A DNA stretch of 64,000 nt from Chloroflexota bacterium (GTDB lineage: Bacteria; Chloroflexota; Dehalococcoidia; JACPEP01), in NCBI GenBank assembly GCA_016183425.1, contig JACPEP010000017.1:1-64000 (forward strand), in the 5' to 3' direction. Positions 55,501 to 64,000 of the stretch are shown piece after piece. The notes under the pieces were generated by a model. That model did not search any database. It saw only the letters and a list, made by a program, of their open reading frames with translations, and was not told the DNA's origin. The first letter of the stretch is position 1, and every line of letters starts with the position of its first letter. The translations under genes were made by a program, and so were the position numbers.

Positions 55501-56916
55501 TCATAGCCGCCAGATAGCGAAGAAACCTCTTATTTGTCCCATGAGCTCGTCCCAAGACCTAGTCCTTACCAGCCTCCTCAGAATGTGAGACGGCCTGAGA
55601 TAGAATTCCCGATTGGCCTGGTCTAAGAAGGTCTGGAACTCTTCTTTGGTCATCCCCTCAGGCACATATAATATGGCCGAGTGGTCTAGGATGCTAGGCA
55701 TCTCATTGACATCAAAGTCATAGCCTTCTCCAACAAGCCTCTCGTAGAGCGCTGTCCCGGGAAAGGGGACAAACTTGTTGAAATGGGCGTAGTCCAACTT
55801 CAAACTCTTGGTGAAATTCAGGGTTCGTTGCATACTTTCCCGGGTCTCGCCGGGGGTACCGATGATAAAGTCACCCCTAACGCTAAGACCCACCTCCTGG
55901 GCCAAGCGCACTGCCCGTTCATTCTTCTCCACAGTAGAGCCCTTGTTCAGCAGTTTCAGCATCCTGTCATCGCCCGATTCCAGCCCAAAGAGGACTTGCC
56001 AGCATCCTGCTTCCTTCATATGCCTCAGCAGCTCGATGGAGACCGCGTCTACTCGGGTGAGGCAAGTCCAAGGGATTTTGAATTTTCCCTTGATGAGCCT
56101 GTCGCAGATCTCGAAGGCCCGTTTCTGGTTCAGGGTGAAGGTGTCGTCGAAAAACCTAATTTCCCGAGCCCCGAGTTTCTCTACCAGGAGCTCAATTTCA
56201 CCTAGGACATTGTCGGCACTGCGGGCTCGCCAACGGCGGCCGAAGATGGCTCGATCGCAAAAAGTGCATCCGCTGGGACAGCCCCGAGAGGTCATCACCA
56301 CCCCTACCGGCAGCTTTCGGTAGGAGGCTGGGGTTGGCTTATATTGAGAGAGGGGAGGCAGCAAATGTCTCGCCGGAAAAGGCAGGCTATCCAGGTCGGT
56401 AATAAAGGGCCGCGGGGGGGTGAGGGTAACCCGGCCATTCTCTCTATAAGCTATCCCCTTTATGGTCGCGAGGTCAGAGAGACCACCCTTTTCCATTTGC
56501 TGCACCAACTCAAGGGCAGTGATCTCTCCTTCCCCGATAACACCGACATCAAAACAGTGGGAGGCCATAGTCTGGACAGGAGCCGCTGTCACATGGGGCC
56601 CACCGATGAGGATAACGGTCTTTGGCAGAACCTCCTTCAGTCTCGTTGCCACTGCTTTGGAGGTAGGAAAAGCGGGAGTGGTGCTGGAGATGCCCACTAC
56701 CTCGGGCTGTTCCCTTCTCAGTAGGTCTAACAATTCCGGGGCAGACGTGCCCAAGCTGCAATCATATAACTTTACCTCGTACCCCTCCCTCTCCAGAACA
56801 GCGGCAATGTAGGCTATACCCAAGGGCTGAACCACATTGATTACCGCCTTCATGCTGGCCGTCTTGCCTGCTAGGTCTTCTGGAGAAACGGGAGGGTATA
56901 CTAAGGCAATTTTCAT
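55501..56916 (-). CDS. B12-binding domain radical SAM protein
   Basis: VILIGGPHVTAAPVQTM, TSRGCPSGCTFCDRAIFGRRWRARS, GLESGDDRMLKLLNKGSTVEKNERAVRLAQEVGLSVRGDFIIGTPGET. Confidence 0.92.
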   Translation of the reverse strand: MKIALVYPPVSPEDLAGKTASMKAVINVVQPLGIAYIAAVLEREGYEVKLYDCSLGTSAPELLDLLRREQPEVVGISSTTPAFPTSKAVATRLKEVLPKTVILIGGPHVTAAPVQTMASHCFDVGVIGEGEITALELVQQMEKGGLSDLATIKGIAYRENGRVTLTPPRPFITDLDSLPFPARHLLPPLSQYKPTPASYRKLPVGVVMTSRGCPSGCTFCDRAIFGRRWRARSADNVLGEIELLVEKLGAREIRFFDDTFTLNQKRAFEICDRLIKGKFKIPWTCLTRVDAVSIELLRHMKEAGCWQVLFGLESGDDRMLKLLNKGSTVEKNERAVRLAQEVGLSVRGDFIIGTPGETRESMQRTLNFTKSLKLDYAHFNKFVPFPGTALYERLVGEGYDFDVNEMPSILDHSAILYVPEGMTKEEFQTFLDQANREFYLRPSHILRRLVRTRSWDELMGQIRGFFAIWRL

Positions 56917-56963
56917 TGAATTCTATTTCTTCTTCCTTTGGCGTACCGCGGAGGGACCGTCAT

Positions 56964-56989
56964 CTCCCTGGCTACTTTCAGCCAGGGAG
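56964..56989. other. Perfect 10-bp stem-loop in the gap between two minus-strand genes
   Basis: CTCCCTGGCT-ACTTTC-AGCCAGGGAG; no U-tract on the minus strand. Confidence 0.6.
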
Positions 56990-57062
56990 GGAACCTTTTC
57001 CTTAACTCCTATTCTTTCCTGATTCGTACCGAAGTCGATAACGCCACAAAGCGAGGCGCCTC

Positions 57063-58304
57063 CTAAACCCACCTAGCAGCAGCGCACTCCCGGACGCACT
57101 CCACCACAAAGTGAATGTCTTCCTCCTTCAGGCTGGAGGCAGAGGGGAGATACATCCCCCGGCGACACAGCTCCTCAGCTACGGGGTAGCTCTCTTCTCC
57201 GTGCTGACTGAAGTAGATGGGTTGAAGGTGGATGGGGATGAAAAAGGTGCGGGTCTCGATACCCTTGGCGGCTAGCTTACGACGCAGCTCGTCCCGGGAT
57301 ATGCCAAACTCATCCTCCACCAGAATACCGTACATCCAGAAGACGTTCTTCGCCCATGGTTTTTCAGGGGGCAAACGGAGGCCGGGCACATCCCGCAGGA
57401 GAGAGTTATAGAGCAAGGCATGGTTCCGCCTCAGGGCCACAAAGTCGTCGAAGTGCTCTGTCTGGGCGAGGCCGATGGCCGCCTGGACGTTGGTCATCCG
57501 GTAGTTGAAGCCCACATATTTGTGCCAGAAGTGTCTCTCCGTGGAGAAGGCGTGGTCTCGTAGGTTGCGAGTGATGGCCGCGATCTCCGGGTTATTGGTG
57601 GTGAGCATCCCTCCTTCGCCGGTGGTGATGATCTTGTTAGCGTAGAAGCTGAAACAGGCTACATCGCTCAGGCTGCCGGCTCGTCTTCCCTTGTACTCTG
57701 CTCCGTGGGCTTCGGCAGCGTCCTCCACCAGGTACAGACCATGTCTTTGGGCGATATCCTGGAGGGCGTCCATGTCCGCCGGATGGCCGTAGGTGTGGAT
57801 GGGCATGATGGCCTTGGTGCGAGGGGTTATCCTCGTCTCCACCAGAGCCGGATCCATGTTCCATGTCTCCATCTCCGAGTCCACCAGCACCGGCTTGGCA
57901 CCGGTATAGGTGACCGCATTGGCAGTGGCGATCATAGTAAAGGTAGGGACGATCACCTCGTCCTCCGGCCCCACCCCCAGGGCGGCCATGGCCAGGTGCA
58001 AAGCGGTGGTGCCGCTGGTGCAGGCCACGCCGTAGCTGGTGTGGCAGCAGCGGCTGAACTTTTCTTCAAAGAGGGGAATGTACTTCCCCGCCGAGGATAT
58101 CCAGTTGGTCTGCAGACAGTCCAAGACGTATTTCGCCTCGTTGCCCATGAGCATGGGTTCACAGACAGGGACGATTCCCCGCTCCACGTCCAACTCGGAC
58201 ACTGGTATCCGTCTAACGGAGACCTTCAACTCCGGCTCCTGCCCCGGTATGATGTGGGCACGGCGGCCCATCTCCTCGAGACTCAGCTCCGTCTTTTTAA
58301 GCAC
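57063..58304 (-). CDS. DegT/DnrJ/EryC1/StrS aminotransferase (perosamine synthetase-like)
   Basis: [100 protein letters not shown]. Confidence 0.93.
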   Translation of the reverse strand: MLKKTELSLEEMGRRAHIIPGQEPELKVSVRRIPVSELDVERGIVPVCEPMLMGNEAKYVLDCLQTNWISSAGKYIPLFEEKFSRCCHTSYGVACTSGTTALHLAMAALGVGPEDEVIVPTFTMIATANAVTYTGAKPVLVDSEMETWNMDPALVETRITPRTKAIMPIHTYGHPADMDALQDIAQRHGLYLVEDAAEAHGAEYKGRRAGSLSDVACFSFYANKIITTGEGGMLTTNNPEIAAITRNLRDHAFSTERHFWHKYVGFNYRMTNVQAAIGLAQTEHFDDFVALRRNHALLYNSLLRDVPGLRLPPEKPWAKNVFWMYGILVEDEFGISRDELRRKLAAKGIETRTFFIPIHLQPIYFSQHGEESYPVAEELCRRGMYLPSASSLKEEDIHFVVECVRECAAARWV

Positions 58305-59082
58305 AAGACTCCTCCCCGGGCCCCCTCATTGCTGTCGGGACCGCGTTCTCTTTTTTTGAGCGACGAAAGGACGCTATTTTCAGCTCCGTCACCTTAGCCA
58401 GATACATCAGCCCCCGCCTCACGAACTGGCCGAGGTGGGGGGCGGTTTTAGATTGACCCACCAGGCGAGATACGTTTCGGTAGGGCACCTCAGCTACTAT
58501 GAAGCCCCTTCTTATCGTCCGATAGAGGAGGTCGATGCAGTACTCACCGTAGTCGCCACGAAGGTCTATCTCTTGGAAAATCTCCTTCTTGGCGGCCACG
58601 TAGCCGCTGGTGTAGTCCGTTATGCGTCGATCTAGGATAAGGCGGGCCAGGCTGTTGATGAGCCGGCTGGAAGCTACCAACCAGAAGGACCCCCGATCAT
58701 CGGCGGCCCCCGGCCGGTAGCGAGAGGCCACCGCCATGTGGGCTCCTCCCTGGAGGACGGCCAGCAACTCGGGAATCTTAGCCGGGGGATGGGAAAAATC
58801 GCAATCCATCCAGAGCACCATATCCCCCCGAGCCAGTGAGATGCCCTCAGCTATGGCGCTGGTCAAGCCCCGTCTCCCCACCCGTCGCAGAAGGCGCACC
58901 CTATCGTCCCTTTGTGCCATCTCCTCCACAATGCGCCACGTGCTATCGGGGGAATCGTCGTCTACCACGATGACCTCGGTGGCCGGGGGCGAGTGCTCCA
59001 GGATAGAGACAATCAAGCCCCCGATGTTGCCCCTTTCGTTATAGGTGGGCAGCACCGCTGAGACCCGGGGCATGAATGTCAT
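58297..59082 (-). CDS. GT2 glycosyltransferase (polyprenol monophosphomannose synthase-like)
   Basis: VSAVLPTYNERGNIGGLIVSILEHSPPATEVIVVDDDSPDSTWRIVEEMA, MVLWMDCDFSHPPAKIPELL. Confidence 0.9.
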   Translation of the reverse strand: MTFMPRVSAVLPTYNERGNIGGLIVSILEHSPPATEVIVVDDDSPDSTWRIVEEMAQRDDRVRLLRRVGRRGLTSAIAEGISLARGDMVLWMDCDFSHPPAKIPELLAVLQGGAHMAVASRYRPGAADDRGSFWLVASSRLINSLARLILDRRITDYTSGYVAAKKEIFQEIDLRGDYGEYCIDLLYRTIRRGFIVAEVPYRNVSRLVGQSKTAPHLGQFVRRGLMYLAKVTELKIASFRRSKKENAVPTAMRGPGEESCA

Positions 59083-59098
59083 GCCCGCCGATGCCCTT

Positions 59099-60799
59099 TC
59101 ACTTCGTCTCCCTCAATACCTTGAGCACCTTTATGGTGGGCCCGCTGGTAGCCGAGTCGGGCCGGAACTCCGCCACTAGCGCTAAGCCCCTATTACCAGG
59201 GTCCAAAAGCTCCTTAAAGTAGACGCCTTCCCGCTCGAAGATGGGTCGGGCGGGGCTGTCAACCCTCGGCGGCGTCTCAAAGTACCGACTGTAATAATAG
59301 CTGGAAAGGATGATATATTCAACTCCCTCCTGGTGTAGCTCATCTGGAGTTTTGGGGTAGAGGGAGCGCAGCTGGTAGGTGGTCTGGGTGGAGAGGAATC
59401 CCTCCAGTCTCTCCCGAAGGCCGGCCTGAGCACCGTAGGCCTGGGACTGAAGGGAGATTTGGGTGCCGGGGTAGCGGATATAGTTCTCTCCCGTGCCTAC
59501 CAGGGGTGGTGAGTAGTGATACCAGTCAAAGGCGAGGGCCGTCTCTTTGGGAATGTTTGTTTCGATCCACTCCTTGGCCACCACCCGGGTGTCTCTTTGA
59601 CCTAGAGCCAGATTGCTTCTCACGATGGAGGCCAGGGGGAGACTAAGAAGGACGACGGCCGCCGCGGCCCAGACCCAGCTTCGCCCCCTGGCCAGGGGTG
59701 TCAGTAGCTCCACCACCATCCTCGCCCCCAGCACCGCCATGATGGGCCAGATGGGGAGCAAATACTCCAGGTTCCTCATTGACCAAGCGCCAATGAAGAG
59801 AATGAGGGCCAGAGTGGGGAGGGCCAGGAGCCAGTCCTGCCCCTTGTGCCGCCATAGGGCATAAAAAACGCCCAAAAGGAACACTGCTCCCATGGTCTGG
59901 TTGATGTCCCAGTGTTGGCGCAGAACCCATAGCCAAGGCAGCTCCCCCTCTCCCGTGGCGTGGCCCACCGTCACCCCTACCATGACCTCCGAGGCCTCAC
60001 CCAGGTAGGCGGCAAGAAAGGCGGGGAGGCGCAGGAGCCAGTAGGGAGAGCCCAGGAAGAAGCCCCCCAGGAGGAAGAGGCCGGCCAGGAGCAAGCTTCT
60101 GTTCCAGACCAGACTCCGCCAGGGTCGTCGCGTTTTCCCCGGCGAATCTTCGGTCTCGCGCCAACGAAGGAAATGGGCCAGGTACAATGGAAAGACCATG
60201 AAGGCTCCGTTGTACATGGTAGAGGTGGCCAGCCCGGCGGTGAATCCAGCGGCCGCGTAGTATCGCCGTTGGCCGTGGGCATATATGAGGTAGCAGAAGA
60301 GGTAGGCTACGGTGGCCAGCAGGGTGGCGGTGACATCAGGCAAGGCCCATTGGCTCTCCCCGACGTGGGAGGGAAAGAAGGCCAGGAAGGCCGCCGCCAC
60401 GAGGCCCACGGGAAGGCTGAAGGCCCTCTTGCCCAGGAGGTAGACGACCCCTATGGTGGCCGTTCCGGCGGCTGCCGTCGCCCAGCGTCCCAGGAGGTAG
60501 AAGACCGATGGGTCGGTGGCGAAGGTGAAGGCGAAATCGGTGACGTTTCGGAACAGCCCCATCAGGCTTCCCAGGGCGAAGTAGCTGGCATAAAGGCCGA
60601 AGAGCTCGTAAAGAAAAAGGGTGGGGTAGGCGAGAAAGCGTGGCTCCAGGGTATGCAGAATGCCGAAACGGGCGGCGTTATCCACTACCAGGGATTCATC
60701 GAAAGCGAAGGCATAGGGGAGTCCCCAGCGGCTGCCCCAGAGGCGGAGGCCCAGGCCGGTCAGGAGGGTAACAACCAGGAAGACAGAAGCCCGCCTCAT
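59099..60799 (-). CDS. GT39/ArnT-like membrane glycosyltransferase
   Basis: Many TM helices; LGLRLWGSRWGLPYAFAFDESLVVDNAARFG; C-terminal soluble domain. Confidence 0.78.
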   Translation of the reverse strand: MRRASVFLVVTLLTGLGLRLWGSRWGLPYAFAFDESLVVDNAARFGILHTLEPRFLAYPTLFLYELFGLYASYFALGSLMGLFRNVTDFAFTFATDPSVFYLLGRWATAAAGTATIGVVYLLGKRAFSLPVGLVAAAFLAFFPSHVGESQWALPDVTATLLATVAYLFCYLIYAHGQRRYYAAAGFTAGLATSTMYNGAFMVFPLYLAHFLRWRETEDSPGKTRRPWRSLVWNRSLLLAGLFLLGGFFLGSPYWLLRLPAFLAAYLGEASEVMVGVTVGHATGEGELPWLWVLRQHWDINQTMGAVFLLGVFYALWRHKGQDWLLALPTLALILFIGAWSMRNLEYLLPIWPIMAVLGARMVVELLTPLARGRSWVWAAAAVVLLSLPLASIVRSNLALGQRDTRVVAKEWIETNIPKETALAFDWYHYSPPLVGTGENYIRYPGTQISLQSQAYGAQAGLRERLEGFLSTQTTYQLRSLYPKTPDELHQEGVEYIILSSYYYSRYFETPPRVDSPARPIFEREGVYFKELLDPGNRGLALVAEFRPDSATSGPTIKVLKVLRETK

Positions 60800-62112
60800 G
60801 GCGTCGTAGTGGCCACTTCAGTATATTTTACCCGGGGGTCCCACAGCATCCACCCGGAGGCTCCCGCATCCTGGGCGGCCCGCTGCTGGGCCATTACATC
60901 TTGAGCCGTGTATGCCCGGCCGTCGAAAGCATAATCGGGAAAATCCTGAATCCAGGGTCGAACCGCAGTGTCTGTGCCTCGTAGCCTTCCTACGGCCGCG
61001 GCGGTGCTCTGATACACTATCTCATAAGGATAGGCCACCGCATATCGGTAGCCGGGGATGCCCTCTCGGAAAGTAGAGGGGTAAAGCATGGGAGAGATGA
61101 CATCCACATAGAGGGCTATATCTTCTAGACGCTGCCCGATGCCCATTTCGTTATCCCACCACACGGTGTAGCCGAAGACGTCCACGGCCAGCTTGACCCC
61201 CCAAGGCCGTAGCTCTTTCTGAGCCTGGGCGAGGAAACCCAGTATGGTTCGGCTCCTGTTCTCGGCATTGTTCTCCTCAGCGAAAAGGGCGGTGGAGATA
61301 GCGCCGTCGGTGGGAAAGCGCACGTAATCAAACTGTATCTCGTCGAACCCCAGGCGGGCCGCCTCCACGGCGATGGCGATGTTGTAGCTCCACACCTCGC
61401 GGCGGAAAGGGTCCGTCCAGGCGAGACCTTCGGAGTCTATCCATGGCCCGCCGGTGAGACTATCTTTGATTGCCAGGGACGGCCTAGCCCGAGCCAGGGG
61501 GTCGTCCTTGAAGACTACGATACGGGCTATAGTATAGATGTTTTGCTCCCGGAGGTCCCGGAGCACCTGGGCCACGTCGGGCATGGGATAGTAATCCCGA
61601 CTCAGGCCGGGGAGGTTCTGGGTAGAGCTGGGATAGGCAAGCCACCCCCGGTCCCCCTTGACGTCCATGACTACCGCGTTCAGGGGCGTGGTGTCCAGGA
61701 GGCGAAAGATGTGCTCTCGATAAGAGGGGCTTCCCAGAGAGAAGTAGGTCATATAGAGGCCCCTGATCTGTTTCTGGTAGGGCACGTTAACCACCGGGGT
61801 GGGGACGGACACTGCCGGCGGCCGGGCTTCTGGCTGTGTCTTGGCGGGGGAACCCCCGGATGGGATGACTAGCGCCTGTCCCACCCATATCAGGTCGGGG
61901 TTAGCGACGCCATTGGCTTGCGCGAGGGCGGCCACAGTGGTGTTGAACTTCAGGGCGAGCTGGGAAAGAGTGTCTCCCGGCTGAACGACGTAACTGGGAG
62001 ACTCGGCGGCCAGAACCGTTCCGCTGCTCAGAGAGGCCAGCCAGAGGCTGGCGGCAAGGAGGAACCCGCTAACCCATAATCTCCCGATGCTTTCCATCTC
62101 GCCTTCCTCCAC
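60796..62112 (-). CDS. LysM domain + DUF4015 putative glycoside hydrolase
   Basis: LysM YVVQPGDTLSQLALKFNTTVAALAQANGVANPDLIWVGQALVIP; GLYMTYFSLGSPSYREHIFRLLDTTPLNAVVMDVKGDRGWLAYPS; FDEIQFDYVRFPTDG. Confidence 0.9.
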   Translation of the reverse strand: MEEGEMESIGRLWVSGFLLAASLWLASLSSGTVLAAESPSYVVQPGDTLSQLALKFNTTVAALAQANGVANPDLIWVGQALVIPSGGSPAKTQPEARPPAVSVPTPVVNVPYQKQIRGLYMTYFSLGSPSYREHIFRLLDTTPLNAVVMDVKGDRGWLAYPSSTQNLPGLSRDYYPMPDVAQVLRDLREQNIYTIARIVVFKDDPLARARPSLAIKDSLTGGPWIDSEGLAWTDPFRREVWSYNIAIAVEAARLGFDEIQFDYVRFPTDGAISTALFAEENNAENRSRTILGFLAQAQKELRPWGVKLAVDVFGYTVWWDNEMGIGQRLEDIALYVDVISPMLYPSTFREGIPGYRYAVAYPYEIVYQSTAAAVGRLRGTDTAVRPWIQDFPDYAFDGRAYTAQDVMAQQRAAQDAGASGWMLWDPRVKYTEVATTTP

Positions 62113-62153
62113 TTTAAGCCATTTGGGAGACGGCTGTCAACGACACAAAGCCT

Positions 62154-62295
62154 GAGACTGTTTAATATCACCCCCAAACCCCCTAGAGGGGGTTCAAGGA
62201 ACCCCTTCGGGGTTAATTTTATTCGGGGGCACATCCCCCGATCCCCTTGCCAAAGGGGCTTCGCCCCTTTGTAACCCCCGTTGTTAAACAGTCTC
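62154..62295. mobile_element. 142-bp MITE-like element with 12-bp TIRs and 8-bp target duplication
   Basis: TIRs GAGACTGTTTAA (62154-62165) and TTAAACAGTCTC (62284-62295), flanked by direct repeats CAAAGCCT at 62146-62153 and 62296-62303; internal GC hairpins. Confidence 0.85.
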
Positions 62296-62395
62296 CAAAG
62301 CCTCAGGTTAACGCAATCAAGGGACGAGGCAACATGGGAGAATTTACCTTTGGTGACTGGCCTATGCTATACTCTGATGCAATGCACCGGCCCGG

Positions 62396-63652
62396 TTGTC
62401 GCCATGGTGGAGAACTGAAGTGAAAGTTACCTGGGTACTGGGGAGGGTTCCGACCTTTCGGGCCTTCCGCTATCGGAGCTTTCGCCTCCTCTGGTTCAGC
62501 GCCTTCCTCTGGTCTACCGGCACCTGGATGCAGCAACTGGCCATGGGCTGGCTAATGCTGAAGCTGACCTCGGGATCGGCCTCCTATACCGCCGCCACTT
62601 TCGCCGTTCGTTCTTTGCCTTACCTTCTTTTGGGGGTCTTTGCCGGTGCGGTAGCCGATAGAATGAGCCGCAAGGGCCTCCTTATCCTGGTGCATCTGGC
62701 CTCGGCCCTGGTCAGCTTTCTCACCGCCGCTCTGGTAGCCCAGGGTCTCATAGACCCCTGGCTCATCTTGACCATTTCCTTTATCTATGGTGCTCTCCAA
62801 ACCATCAGTATGCCCCCGCGGCAAGCCTTGGTATACGATATAGTGGACAAAGAAGATACCATGAACGCCCTGGCCTTGAACACCATGGGCATGAGATTCA
62901 TGAGCGTGGTGGGGGCGCTGGTGGCGGGGCTCACTATGGAGACCATAGGCATAGCCAGCTCATTCCTGATCATGGGGGTCACTTACCTGCCGGGCATAGT
63001 CGCCCTTTATCTCATCCCATCTTTGGAGCGGGGTAGCCTTCGGGACCCGGAGTCTGTTTTCCGAAAGACAGTAGCGGGGCTGAGATATATCGTCACCAAC
63101 CAGATCACGGCCACCCTTCTCATCTTGGCCATTGCTGTGGAGACATTCGCTTTTTCCTATCGGGTGGTGGTGCCTATCTTCGCCGATACGTTGCTGAAGG
63201 TGGCGGCCAGCGGCTATGGGTATCTCACCGCTGCGTCAGGGGTGGGTGCTCTTTTGGGCACCCTGTTGCTGGCCTCTTTGGGGAACTTCCACTACAAGGG
63301 CTGGCTCATTATGGGCATTTCCCTATTCTTCGGCCTTTTTCTATTGGGCTTTTCTGCCTCTTCGTGGTTCTGGCTTTCCCTCCTCCTTGTGATGGGGGTG
63401 GGGATGACATCGGCCTCTTTCGATGCCATGCAACATATTCTCTTGCAGCAGAACGTCCCGGATCAGATGCGAGGTACGGTGCTGGGGGCATGGCTGGTAA
63501 GCGTTGGGGTGGGGCCGGTGGGCATGATGTACCTGGGCCTGGCGGCGGACTGGATGGGAGCACCCCTGGCTTTGGCTATCAACGGAGCTGTAGTGGTTGT
63601 CATCTCCTTGGCGGTTATCCTGGCCCTTCCCCGTCTCCGCGCCTTGCGGTAG
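62396..63652 (+). CDS. MFS transporter (MFS_3/EntS-like)
   Basis: FRYRSFRLLWFSAFLWSTGTWMQQLAMGWLMLKLTSGSASYTAATFAVRSLPYLLLGVFAGAVADRMSRKGLLI. Alternative GTG start at 62420. Confidence 0.88.
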   Translation: MSPWWRTEVKVTWVLGRVPTFRAFRYRSFRLLWFSAFLWSTGTWMQQLAMGWLMLKLTSGSASYTAATFAVRSLPYLLLGVFAGAVADRMSRKGLLILVHLASALVSFLTAALVAQGLIDPWLILTISFIYGALQTISMPPRQALVYDIVDKEDTMNALALNTMGMRFMSVVGALVAGLTMETIGIASSFLIMGVTYLPGIVALYLIPSLERGSLRDPESVFRKTVAGLRYIVTNQITATLLILAIAVETFAFSYRVVVPIFADTLLKVAASGYGYLTAASGVGALLGTLLLASLGNFHYKGWLIMGISLFFGLFLLGFSASSWFWLSLLLVMGVGMTSASFDAMQHILLQQNVPDQMRGTVLGAWLVSVGVGPVGMMYLGLAADWMGAPLALAINGAVVVVISLAVILALPRLRALR

Positions 63653-63760
63653 CGCCCAGGTGTCATGCCTCGCCCGTGCCCTTGCGAAAAGGATAACCTG
63701 ATAGTACAATAGGGGCGAGAGAGGCTATTTTTCATACGTTCGGTGCTCAGGGAGGCCAGG

Positions 63761-64000
63761 ATGGAAACGGGAACATGGCGCGTTAAGACAGGGCTGGCCC
63801 AGATGCTCAAGGGCGGGGTTATTATGGACGTGGTCACCGCGGAGCAGGCCCACATCGCTGAAGAGGCGGGTGCCTGTGCCGTTATGGCCCTGGAGCGGGT
63901 GCCGGCGGATATTCGGGCTGCCGGGGGCGTGGCCCGTATGGCCGATCCGGTCCGTATTCAAGAGATTATGAAGACGGTGACTATCCCCGTCATGGCCAAA
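63761..64000 (+). CDS. pdxS: Pyridoxal 5'-phosphate synthase lyase subunit PdxS (truncated by window end)
   Basis: Translation from ATG 63761: [80 protein letters not shown]. Confidence 0.95.
   Translation, partial: METGTWRVKTGLAQMLKGGVIMDVVTAEQAHIAEEAGACAVMALERVPADIRAAGGVARMADPVRIQEIMKTVTIPVMAK

Noticed and set aside
59960-60904. 314-aa plus-strand ORF
   Set aside because: Antisense shadow of the GT39-like gene; biased Gly/Glu/Gln composition.
1745-63652. The two MFS exporters near each end of the window as an element boundary
   Set aside because: They are only distantly similar at protein level and in opposite orientation; no repeats or att-like sites support a mobile unit.
1-64000. tRNA/rRNA genes
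   Set aside because: No cloverleaf or rRNA-like sequence was recognised in the intergenic gaps by eye; a tRNAscan run would be needed to exclude them.

Overview
GC-rich bacterial chromosomal window; gene content suggests a Chloroflexota-like organism (inference only). From left to right it contains: (1) an ISLre2/UPF0236-type transposase split by a frame change at a G7 run, followed by two 103-bp hairpin-rich repeats; (2) an MFS exporter, a PrpF-family protein, a proteasome-superfamily Ntn hydrolase with a putative N-terminal Ser, and a class II aldolase; (3) two c-type cytochromes followed by a near-complete siroheme-dependent (Ahb) heme pathway, ahbC-ahbD-ahbA-ahbB-met8-hemA-hemC-cobA/hemD-hemB, with hemL after a divergent MarR/methyltransferase pair; (4) MBL hydrolase, VanW, GNAT, ECF sigma with a DUF5667-like partner, and a Cys-rich peptide coupled to an ABC-2 exporter; (5) about 34 kb of minus-strand surface-glycan genes (glycosyltransferases, DegT aminotransferases, four B12-binding radical SAM proteins, a polyprenyl sugar-phosphate transferase, LysM-DUF4015); (6) a 142-bp MITE with an 8-bp target duplication, a second MFS, and the 5' end of pdxS. 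The strongest candidate for an undescribed system is 36.2-42.6 kb. There a sugar oxidoreductase, TPP-dependent E1 alpha and beta, a 533-aa protein with an E2-type lipoyl domain and E1/E3-binding domain joined to a left-handed beta-helix acyltransferase instead of the E2 catalytic domain, a second hexapeptide acyltransferase and a DegT aminotransferase form one tightly packed operon. This suggests acyl groups made from a 2-oxoacid are passed from lipoyllysine directly to an amino sugar. All calls were made by eye from the sequence; no database searches were run.
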